Source: Nitrosococcus halophilus Nc 4
GTDB lineage: Bacteria > Pseudomonadota > Gammaproteobacteria > Nitrosococcales > Nitrosococcaceae
Assembly: GCF_000024725.1 (NCBI RefSeq)
Contig: NC_013960.1
Coordinates: 3,644,001 to 3,708,000, forward strand
Reading direction: 5' to 3'
Length of the DNA: 64,000 bases
Position numbers and translations under genes: made by a program. The stretch's first letter is position 1; the number at the start of each line of letters is the position of its first letter. Below, in pieces: positions 57,467-64,000 of this stretch. The notes under the pieces were generated by a model. That model searched no databases. It saw only the letters and a program-made list of their open reading frames with translations, and was not told the DNA's origin.

Positions 57467-58162
57467 CTATTTCCGGGCTGAAACAATGGCTGAACCATAA
57501 AGAGTCAAATATTCCATTCGAATATCGCTTAACCCCTCTTGCTGGAGCGATTCTTTGAGCTCTGACAGCCAAGGGCTCTCCTCAATCAACTGGGGCAGCC
57601 CATAATAGATTTCTCGCCAGGAGGGAAAAAAAGGAGTGCCAATAGCCTGGAGCATCTTAAAGTAAAAACGCCAAATCCGGACAAGGTAAGGTTTGGGAGG
57701 AAAAGTAAAGTCATGCATTAAGAGCAGTCCCCCCTCTTTCAGCATGGTCTTGCTGCTATGGGTAAGAGCCTTCAAATCAGCATACTTAGCCAAATAGGAA
57801 GAACTGATGCAGTCAAAAGGCTCTTTCGAACGATAATCTTCTGCTCGACTTAACACCCATTCAATGTTATTTACCCCTAATTTCTGAATCTTGCGGCGTG
57901 CAATATTCAGGTATTCTTCCCGCAACTCTACTCCAACCACCTGGCAGTCAGGATAGCGGTTAGCAATGGCTAACGTGGAAATCCCCGTCCCGCAGGCAAG
58001 ATCTAAGATGCGCCTAGGATTCGGCGGCATCATCTTCACCATTTTGCGTTTCCAGAGACGATCAATTCCAAAGGTCGCCCCATTGACCATAAAATCATAG
58101 CTCTTGCCGGTCCCAGCAAAAAACCGCTGGACCAACATCAGTCTTGGATCAGCTTGCTTCAT
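57467..58162 (-). CDS. UbiE-like class I SAM-dependent methyltransferase
   Basis: 231 residues. The SAM site is ILDLACGTGISTLAIANRYP, followed by the acidic VVGVELREEYLNIARRKI and the post-motif MLKEGGLLLMHDFTFPP. The N-terminal RFFAGTGKSYDFMVNGATFG and the MxxHDF-like segment recall UbiE/MenG-type C-methyltransferases, but the similarity is moderate, and a canonical ubiE would normally lie elsewhere. It is convergent with the polyprenyl synthase gene. A quinone or prenyl-lipid substrate is a reasonable guess. Confidence 0.82.
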   Translation of the reverse strand: MKQADPRLMLVQRFFAGTGKSYDFMVNGATFGIDRLWKRKMVKMMPPNPRRILDLACGTGISTLAIANRYPDCQVVGVELREEYLNIARRKIQKLGVNNIEWVLSRAEDYRSKEPFDCISSSYLAKYADLKALTHSSKTMLKEGGLLLMHDFTFPPKPYLVRIWRFYFKMLQAIGTPFFPSWREIYYGLPQLIEESPWLSELKESLQQEGLSDIRMEYLTLYGSAIVSARK

Positions 58163-58337
58163 CGTGTTATTCCTGAAAATGTATAATCTCCAGCGATTAC
58201 AACCGGCAGCCTACCGGCCTCGCTTGGATCCGGGTCCCCGCTTATACACTATAATTAGTAAAAACAGGGATGATTTCTCTTCTTGATAGGAAAGAGCTTA
58301 AATGTCAGAATTCCATTAGTTAAGCATAGAGGAAAAT

Positions 58338-58610
58338 ATGATGAGAGATGATAAAGATGCCCTTGATGAATTACTAGATGGCCTAAAACAACAGCGTGAT
58401 GAGTTGCGTGTGCAAATGCATCTAGCAAAACTTGAGGCTCAAGAAGAGTGGGAAGAAATAGAAAAAAAGTGGGATCATGAAGTCAAACCTAAGCTGGATG
58501 CAATCCAGGATGACACCATGGAGAGCTCGAAGAATATTTTCAATTCTTTAAGGTCAATCGCTGAAGAAATCGAAAACGGATATAATCGTATAAAAAAACA
58601 CTTGGAGTAA
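58338..58610 (+). CDS. Small coiled-coil protein
   Basis: 90 residues, highly charged and almost wholly alpha-helical with heptads (DELLDGLKQQRDELRVQMHL, LEAQEEWEEIEKKWDHEV). No signal peptide or membrane segment. GAGGAAA lies upstream of the ATG. I recognise no named family; it resembles apolipoprotein- or phasin-like helical proteins only in composition. It stands alone, between the methyltransferase (divergent) and the TerC gene. Confidence 0.7.
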   Translation: MMRDDKDALDELLDGLKQQRDELRVQMHLAKLEAQEEWEEIEKKWDHEVKPKLDAIQDDTMESSKNIFNSLRSIAEEIENGYNRIKKHLE

Positions 58611-58636
58611 AGACTCCACTCTATCTAGGAAAGGGT

Positions 58637-58682
58637 TTCTAGCTCGGATGTTGACTAGGAGGGAGAAGCATTCGAGCTAGAA
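58637..58682. repeat. Long imperfect inverted repeat
   Basis: TTCTAGCTCG(G)ATG at 58637-58650 pairs with CAT(T)CGAGCTAGAA at 58669-58682: 13 of 14 bases, with an 18-base loop. It sits within the 343-base gap before the TerC gene. There is no T-run on either strand. Apart from this and the small possible gene next listed, the gap (58611-58953) shows only a stop-free stretch without a start codon just before TerC. Confidence 0.6.
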
Positions 58683-58785
58683 CCGCCAATAGCAGCCCCA
58701 TTGATAAAACAAGAACACCTAAAATTTCATAAGCGAAAAGTTTATAGGTAATTTTTTTGCAACTTTTCTCAAATAGTTTGAGCAT
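58639..58785 (-). CDS. Possible 48-residue single-helix membrane protein
   Basis: Begins at an ATG (complement of 58783-58785) and ends at TAG. The N-terminus is basic (MLKLFEKSCKKITYKLF), followed by one membrane helix (EILGVLVLSMGLLLAVLARM) and a short PPSQHPS tail. No good ribosome site is visible. Its 3' end carries the long inverted repeat. It may be a real small membrane protein or a chance frame. Confidence 0.3.
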   Translation of the reverse strand: MLKLFEKSCKKITYKLFAYEILGVLVLSMGLLLAVLARMLLPPSQHPS

Positions 58786-58953
58786 CAAACAAGGACTTTT
58801 GCCCTGCTGATGAAATTCTCATTGCCTATGAAGTGGAAAACACTCATAGGCAGCTATTGGCCTTACAGTTACTTTCCCTGCTTGCAATTGCGACTGCTGC
58901 AGGACGAAACCTTCAAGAAAAGCTCACCATAAACATAAAATAACGGTAAAACT

Positions 58954-59691
58954 ATGATGGAATGGATTGCTGAACCTCAAGCGTGGATAGCCTTAGCAAC
59001 GCTTACCACGCTTGAAGTTGTTCTCGGTATAGACAATATCATTTTTATTTCCATTCTTGTCTCTCGATTACCTGATCAACAACGCCATAAAGCAAGGATA
59101 ATGGGTCTATCGTTGGCGATGGGTATGCGTATTGCCTTATTGCTATCTCTGGCTTGGGTCATGCGTCTGACGACTCCTCTGTTCTCCCTACTGGGAGAAG
59201 AAATATCAGGACGGGATATTATTCTTATTGGCGGCGGACTCTTTTTACTGGCGAAAAGCACCCTTGAAATCCATAACAGCCTTGAAGGAGCTGAAGAACA
59301 CTCGCAAGGATTGCAAGTAGCCAGTTTTGGGGCAATACTTGCTCAAATTGCAATTTTAGATATTGTATTCTCCCTTGATTCGGTGATCACCGCCATCGGC
59401 ATGGTAAGCCAGATTCCAGTGATGGTCATTGCTATCGTTATTGCAGTTCTTATCATGATGGTGGCCTCAAAATCTATTGGGGAATTTGTGGATGCTCATC
59501 CTACCGTCAAAATGCTCGCCTTAAGCTTTTTGGTATTAATAGGTGTAACGTTGATTGCGGAAGGCTTCGATCTCCATATTCCAAAGGGATATATTTACTT
59601 TTCCATGGCCTTTTCCGTCACGGTGGAAATGCTCAACCTGCGCCTCCGGAAAAAAGCAAGAGCTCCAGTCAAACTCCATAAACCGCTTTGA
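58954..59691 (+). CDS. TerC-family membrane protein (YgdQ/YoaE type)
   Basis: 245 residues, with about seven membrane helices. The family acidic sites are present: LEVVLGIDNIIFISILVSRL in the first helix and ILDIVFSLDSVITAIGMV in the fifth. TerC proteins are linked to tellurite resistance and, more recently, to manganese export and co-translational metal loading of secreted proteins. It ends head-on against the MscS-type channel gene, 21 bases away. A second TerC-type protein lies beyond that channel. Confidence 0.92.
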   Translation: MMEWIAEPQAWIALATLTTLEVVLGIDNIIFISILVSRLPDQQRHKARIMGLSLAMGMRIALLLSLAWVMRLTTPLFSLLGEEISGRDIILIGGGLFLLAKSTLEIHNSLEGAEEHSQGLQVASFGAILAQIAILDIVFSLDSVITAIGMVSQIPVMVIAIVIAVLIMMVASKSIGEFVDAHPTVKMLALSFLVLIGVTLIAEGFDLHIPKGYIYFSMAFSVTVEMLNLRLRKKARAPVKLHKPL

Positions 59692-59712
59692 AGAACCAGA
59701 AGTTATCTTTAC

Positions 59713-62700
59713 CTAAGAAGAAGGCCTGCCTGTAGTGCCTGACCATTGCTCCTGGGAAGTTTGAGGAATCTCCTTGGCGGCAACTTCGGGAACCATACTT
59801 GACGCTTGGCTTTCCCCCTGTGTTTTGGGGGAACTCAATTCGCTCAATTCCGATAGGGTCATAGACCGGACATGGATGTCCCGTTGGGGAAACGGTATTT
59901 CAATCCCATGCTCGCGCAGGGCCTGATTGATAGCCGTATTCAACTCATGCATCAAGGGAAAGCGGTTACCTAACTCCCTCACAAAGGCCCAGACAACAAA
60001 ATCCAGGGAACTTTCCCCAAACCCCACAAAAAAAACGCTGGGTTGGGGGTCATCCAACACCAGGGGGTTTGCATTGACTTCCCTTAAAATGACCTGATGG
60101 GCAAGGGTGGTATCCGATCCATAAGCAATCCCTACCTTGATCGTGATCCGAGTGATCGGATCAGATAGAGTCCAGTTGACTAACCTATCGGTAATAAATG
60201 ATTTATTGGGGACAATTAATTCTTTGCGATCAAAATCCGTTACCGTCGTCGCCCGGATTCGAATTCGAGAAACCGTTCCGGAGATATCCCCCACTGTGAC
60301 CACATCGCCAACCCGGACCGGCCGCTCAAATAAAATAATCAAACCCGAGACAAAATTGGCAAAAATTTCCTGCAACCCAAACCCTAATCCCACGGTGAGG
60401 GCAGCCACTAGCCACTGTATCTGGGACCAACTCCCCCCGATAGCATCAACGACTAAGATAATACCGGCAATGGCAATGGCATAGCGGGATAAAGTCGTAA
60501 TGGCATAACGACTGCCCGGCTCTAGGGGAAGCCGCCGCAGCACCACTATCTCCAAAACACCGGGAAGATTTCTTGCTGCACCAAAGGCTATCAAGGCCAA
60601 AGCCAAGGCTAGCGCCAAGTTAGCTAAGGTAAAAGGTTTTTTCACTTCTTGGCCTTCTACAACCATAGTATGGTGCCATAAGGTAATATCGTTAAGGATA
60701 CCCAAGGCGGGAAAAGTGGGCGCCCAAATAAACCAGAAGCCAATGATGACGGATAAACCAATCACCGTATGGAGTAATTGCCGGGTTTGGGCATCAATCG
60801 TTTGGATATCTACCTGATGAATATCCAGTTTAGCGGGCATTCTTTCACCAAACCGACTGGCTGCTTCTCGCTCGGCTTCCCGCCTCTCCCGCATCTTAAA
60901 GAGTGCCAGCTTGCGTTGTGTCACCTCAAGCCAGCGGATGACTAAATCGTGAGTCAGAACTGCAGCAATAACCAGCCGTAAAGTGGCAATAATTTCATTT
61001 TTAAGATGGAGCGCCGTATAGAAATACCCTGCTGCCGCTAAACCAAGCAAAAACAGGGGAAAAGCGACAATAGCGGGATACCAAACATAGCGGAAACGGG
61101 ACAACCAACTTTTCGGTTGCTCGGCTAAATAGCATTCAACAATCCCTCCTTTAGGCCTTAACACCCGCTGAGAAAAAACCGCAAGCGCCACCATACTCAC
61201 CATAAACCCTACCCGGCCCAGGCTTTCAGCGTAGCTTTCTTTGACCTGGTCCTCGGCCCCCGCCATTCCGGTCACAAACAAAGCTGGCAGCACAATGGGA
61301 ATCGCCCAGGCGAGATTTCGCCACCAGAGCATCACGACCTGCTGTTGCCAACCAAAATGAACTTCAGCCACGCCCTTTCGGCGGCACAAAAGCCGAAATC
61401 CATGCATTAACAGCAGCGGCAAGGAAATGGCTGTCAGTCCCACACCTACCGCTTTAGAGAAGTCCGGGACTTGCTCAGAAGTTTGTAAAAGCCACCCTGT
61501 AAACCCTGCGAGCAGAGGCCAAGGCGCTGCCGCCAACAAAGTAGCTATTAGGGCCCGGAGGGTAAAGCCAAAACGATCCGCGTAGGGCATGGTTATCCGC
61601 TCTGCAGTCGCCTCTAAAATCTTGCGTAAGTTATAGCGAACTTGCAGCAGCCCAATAAAGATTAATAGTACCGTAATAACCCACAGGGGCTCATCCATCG
61701 CGATGGCTCCCAGTGCCCGGACGGTATCTAGCCAATGGTCTAGGGACAGCAGCCAGCCCACACCTGCGAGCAAATCGTGCCACGCCTGTAAGCCTAAAGG
61801 AGAGGCGCTAGGAATCCACAGCAGATGCTCATCTAAGAATGTGGAGTATTGCTTGACCGTCTCTATAAGCTGGCGCTGCACAAAATCCAATTCCCCTATT
61901 ACACGCAAGTACTGGGTTTGGGTTGCGCTCAGCTTATCCAACAAATCCTTCCTATCTCTCAGCAGGTTACGCACCTCTGCTTTAATCTCTTCCCGCTGAT
62001 AGGGGAGCAATCCCGGCTCCACTCGTTCCGCCATCACCTGGGTTGCCGCCTCATCAAGCTTACTGAACTGGCGGCGCTGTTCATCGATTCGAAGTTGATT
62101 AAGGCCGACTTCGGCCATTTCCTCCTCGGATTGTTCAGCCTCTTGCCGATAGTGGCTAAGATCGGGCAGACTACGGCGTTGATCCCGCAAAATTTGCTGC
62201 AGTGCCTTATTCAATCCGGCAATTTCTAATCTTTGCTGGGTACTTTGAAAATCCTGCTGCATCTGTTTTAGTTGGGCTTCTGCGACTGCATGTTTAGCCC
62301 TCATACGGCTCAAATTTGCAGCCAGTGAGGCAAGTTCCTTGCTGAGCTGGGCATTCTGCTCCGCTAGCGCCTGGATAGCAGGATGTTTACCTGCGGCTTC
62401 CTGTTCAGCACGGGCGGCAGCTTCCTGGGCCTCCCCCACTTCGACTTGGCGCCGCTGGTCAACCAGCTCTTGGAGGTCATTAACCCGTGCTTGGGCTTGG
62501 GAAACCTGCTGTGCCGTCAGGTCACGCTGCGTCTTCAGTAACTGTAACCGGATACTGTGGCTGAGTAGTTCCTGCTCGAGCATGTGGATTTCGTTCAGGC
62601 ATGCCTCTAGCTGGGCCTTTAATGCGAGCTGACGGGCTTCGGCAAAAAGGGAGGTCTCTTTCGGTGGCGGCAGTGCTTTAAGGTCATTTTCTACTCGCTC

Positions 62701-63261
62701 TTGCCGCTGTTTGGCCTCTGTCAATTGATCCCGTGCCTGCCGAGGCCGATGCTGTTGCTCTTGCAACTGCTTGTCTAGCCCAACCAGGGTACTTTCTAGG
62801 GCTGCTAATCTAGCTTGCTCTTTCGCTAGGTGCTGTTCCAACTCAGAAAGTGGGCTTTCATCGGCGATCTGCTCCAGGGCCACCATGGCCTTATCCGTAC
62901 CGGGAGAAGCGAGATGCTCATTGATCTCCTCTATTTGAGTCGGCCCGGTCTCAATCACCTGTCTATAGGTTTTAGCGCTGCTCCTATAGGAATTGGCGGC
63001 TTGCAAACGCTCCTTGGCCAACCGGTATAAATCCAATAGCTTCTTCTTCTCTGCCTCCTCTAACCCTTGAGCCTCTTCTACTTCCCTTATTTTGCTCTGG
63101 ATTTGCTCCACAGTCACCGAAGAATTTAAAGGGGTCAGTTCTTCTGCCCCCACAGACGGAAGAATCGATACCATGGCCAACAGGAAGCAAAAACTCAAAA
63201 CGCGAGATGGCCTTAAGGCCCAAAAAGCACCGATACCAGTTAGGATTGGGGTTGGCTTCAT
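59713..63261 (-). CDS. Large MscS-family mechanosensitive channel (MscK/KefA type)
   Basis: 1182 residues. A signal peptide (about 1-39, ending VGAEEL) leads into a long periplasmic coiled-coil region (about 45-490, rich in Gln, Glu, Ala and Leu). About eleven membrane helices follow (about 520-990), and the C-terminal MscS pore and vestibule domain (about 985-1130) has GLGFGLQEIFANFVSGLIIL and FERPVRVGDVVTVGDISGTV. The tail (1130-1182) is variable. The channel opens under membrane tension to release ions. The length and layout match E. coli MscK. It follows the TerC-PGPGW gene by 34 bases on the minus strand, so the two are probably co-transcribed. Confidence 0.94.
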   Translation of the reverse strand: MKPTPILTGIGAFWALRPSRVLSFCFLLAMVSILPSVGAEELTPLNSSVTVEQIQSKIREVEEAQGLEEAEKKKLLDLYRLAKERLQAANSYRSSAKTYRQVIETGPTQIEEINEHLASPGTDKAMVALEQIADESPLSELEQHLAKEQARLAALESTLVGLDKQLQEQQHRPRQARDQLTEAKQRQERVENDLKALPPPKETSLFAEARQLALKAQLEACLNEIHMLEQELLSHSIRLQLLKTQRDLTAQQVSQAQARVNDLQELVDQRRQVEVGEAQEAAARAEQEAAGKHPAIQALAEQNAQLSKELASLAANLSRMRAKHAVAEAQLKQMQQDFQSTQQRLEIAGLNKALQQILRDQRRSLPDLSHYRQEAEQSEEEMAEVGLNQLRIDEQRRQFSKLDEAATQVMAERVEPGLLPYQREEIKAEVRNLLRDRKDLLDKLSATQTQYLRVIGELDFVQRQLIETVKQYSTFLDEHLLWIPSASPLGLQAWHDLLAGVGWLLSLDHWLDTVRALGAIAMDEPLWVITVLLIFIGLLQVRYNLRKILEATAERITMPYADRFGFTLRALIATLLAAAPWPLLAGFTGWLLQTSEQVPDFSKAVGVGLTAISLPLLLMHGFRLLCRRKGVAEVHFGWQQQVVMLWWRNLAWAIPIVLPALFVTGMAGAEDQVKESYAESLGRVGFMVSMVALAVFSQRVLRPKGGIVECYLAEQPKSWLSRFRYVWYPAIVAFPLFLLGLAAAGYFYTALHLKNEIIATLRLVIAAVLTHDLVIRWLEVTQRKLALFKMRERREAEREAASRFGERMPAKLDIHQVDIQTIDAQTRQLLHTVIGLSVIIGFWFIWAPTFPALGILNDITLWHHTMVVEGQEVKKPFTLANLALALALALIAFGAARNLPGVLEIVVLRRLPLEPGSRYAITTLSRYAIAIAGIILVVDAIGGSWSQIQWLVAALTVGLGFGLQEIFANFVSGLIILFERPVRVGDVVTVGDISGTVSRIRIRATTVTDFDRKELIVPNKSFITDRLVNWTLSDPITRITIKVGIAYGSDTTLAHQVILREVNANPLVLDDPQPSVFFVGFGESSLDFVVWAFVRELGNRFPLMHELNTAINQALREHGIEIPFPQRDIHVRSMTLSELSELSSPKTQGESQASSMVPEVAAKEIPQTSQEQWSGTTGRPSS

Positions 63262-63295
63262 AATACCTGCTTAATCTTGTTGATTTTCAAATCAA

Positions 63296-64000
63296 TTAAT
63301 TTCGTATGCGTTGCCTAAATTCTCCAGCCGTTTGCCGCATTTTTCGTAACCACCGTCTCGCCCATGCAAATTCAATGGCTAAAATACCTAAACCAACCGG
63401 GATCACCACGACAGCAGGGCCTGGCAGTACAATCATTGCGACCCCCACTAACAGCACCGAGGTACCAAGAACGAGCACCACAATCCGTCGCGCTTGCCGG
63501 TAGCTGAGCACTGCTAAAGTCACCAAATCGGTAAATAGCGGTGCGGCACGCCTGTCAACATCCAGGGGGGGAACCCACAATGAGGCGAGAACACCTAGGG
63601 TGAGAATACTCCCGATAGTCACTAAGGAAACGATATTTGGAATGGGATAAGTGTGGATCAACATCATTTTGGCAGCAAAATAAACTAAGACAAAAACTAA
63701 GCTCAGCTTAATGTAGCGGAATCGATCCACATAGCCGGCAATCGTAAAGTAAAGAGCCCGAAGGCCCAGCACTGAGAACACATTACAAGTAAATACTAAG
63801 AAGGGATCTTGGGTGACGGCAAAGATAGCAGGAATGGAGTCTAATGCGAACATTAGATTAGTGCTGACCACCAGAATTAGCGCAAGCAACAAAGGCGTTA
63901 TTGCACGGTTTCCATTTAGGGTGCTAAAGAAATTCCCGTCTTTATAGTTATCGGTAATAGGATAAAACTTTTTGATCAAAGGCAACAACGGACTGTGGCC
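63296..64000 (-). CDS. TerC-family protein with C-terminal PGPGW-like segment, cut by right window edge
   Basis: The frame is open to the window end (…GHSPLLPLIKKFYP), so the N-terminus lies outside; 234 residues are visible. The TerC part has ATPLLL-like AITPLLLALILVVSTNLMFA followed by LDSIPAIFAVTQDPFLVFTCN and VLGLRALYFTIAGYVDRF. After about residue 165 comes a second, two-helix segment (VLVLGTSVLLVGVAMIVLPGP and GLGILAIEFAWARRWLRK), the pattern of the PGPGW membrane-protein family. The Alx/TerC type is implied by the TDxxFALDS-like region, here STNLMFALDS with one acidic residue replaced. The MscK-like gene follows. Confidence 0.88.
   Translation of the reverse strand, partial: GHSPLLPLIKKFYPITDNYKDGNFFSTLNGNRAITPLLLALILVVSTNLMFALDSIPAIFAVTQDPFLVFTCNVFSVLGLRALYFTIAGYVDRFRYIKLSLVFVLVYFAAKMMLIHTYPIPNIVSLVTIGSILTLGVLASLWVPPLDVDRRAAPLFTDLVTLAVLSYRQARRIVVLVLGTSVLLVGVAMIVLPGPAVVVIPVGLGILAIEFAWARRWLRKMRQTAGEFRQRIRN

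Noticed and set aside
58790-58941. A short plus-strand gene just before TerC (frame reading DEILIAYEVENTHRQLL).
   Set aside because: The frame has no start codon after its upstream stop and matches nothing I recognise; at most a remnant.

Overview
The window looks like chromosomal DNA of a gammaproteobacterium. The block cutA-dsbD-tlpA-aroQ-accB-accC-prmA-fis-purH is a typical gammaproteobacterial arrangement. A class I adenylate cyclase, ErpA and an outer-membrane porin also point to a Gram-negative of this class. My impression is a Chromatiales-type organism, possibly Nitrosococcus-like, but nothing in the window proves the genus. I saw no rRNA or tRNA genes, insertion sequences, prophage or CRISPR array.

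Layout. 1-2.6 kb: a sensor kinase (cut by the left edge) and its sigma-54-type response regulator. 2.7-9.1 kb: an envelope/cAMP locus with a broken FecR-TPR-beta-barrel gene, a CHASE2 class III nucleotide cyclase and a divergent CRP-type regulator. 9.2-15.4 kb: pentapeptide protein, His-rich periplasmic protein, alginate-export-type porin, secreted sorbosone-dehydrogenase-like protein, RsmJ and a DUF4389 protein. 15.5-27.8 kb: the conserved housekeeping block, then class I cyaA and argC. 27.9-30.8 kb: DUF6776 protein, bactofilin, erpA, a [2Fe-2S] ferredoxin and a squalene/phytoene-synthase homologue whose catalytic aspartates are mostly replaced. 30.8-36.5 kb, minus strand: rluB, scpB, scpA, trpS, an M50 protease and serS. 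36.7-39.5 kb: a tight accessory run (zinc ribbon protein, NlpC/P60 lipoprotein, SMR exporter, TrkA-C membrane protein, glutamine amidotransferase). 39.5-51.8 kb: ilvA, an ATP-grasp/CocE hydrolase/Ddl-like ligase cluster, NfeD-like protein, KefB-type antiporter, an EF-G paralogue, phhB, a YdjM-like protein and a DUF1499 protein. 51.8-58.2 kb: a 1204-residue PilZ-DUF1631-GGDEF-EAL protein, then a membrane protein, a polyprenyl synthase and a UbiE-like methyltransferase. 58.3-64 kb: a coiled-coil protein, TerC, a large MscS-type channel and a second TerC protein cut by the right edge.

How the parts connect. Nucleotide second messengers recur: a class III cyclase, a class I cyclase and a CRP-type receptor with conserved cAMP contacts for cAMP, plus one large PilZ/EAL protein for cyclic di-GMP. 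Envelope and ion homeostasis is the other theme (DsbD/TlpA, CutA, Spy/CpxP-like protein, KefB, MscK-like channel, two TerC proteins). The best leads for new biology are the aspartate-depleted synthase homologue beside erpA and a ferredoxin, the FecR-barrel/CHASE2-cyclase/CRP locus whose barrel gene carries two lesions, the ATP-grasp/CocE/Ddl-like cluster, and the membrane protein/polyprenyl synthase/methyltransferase trio.
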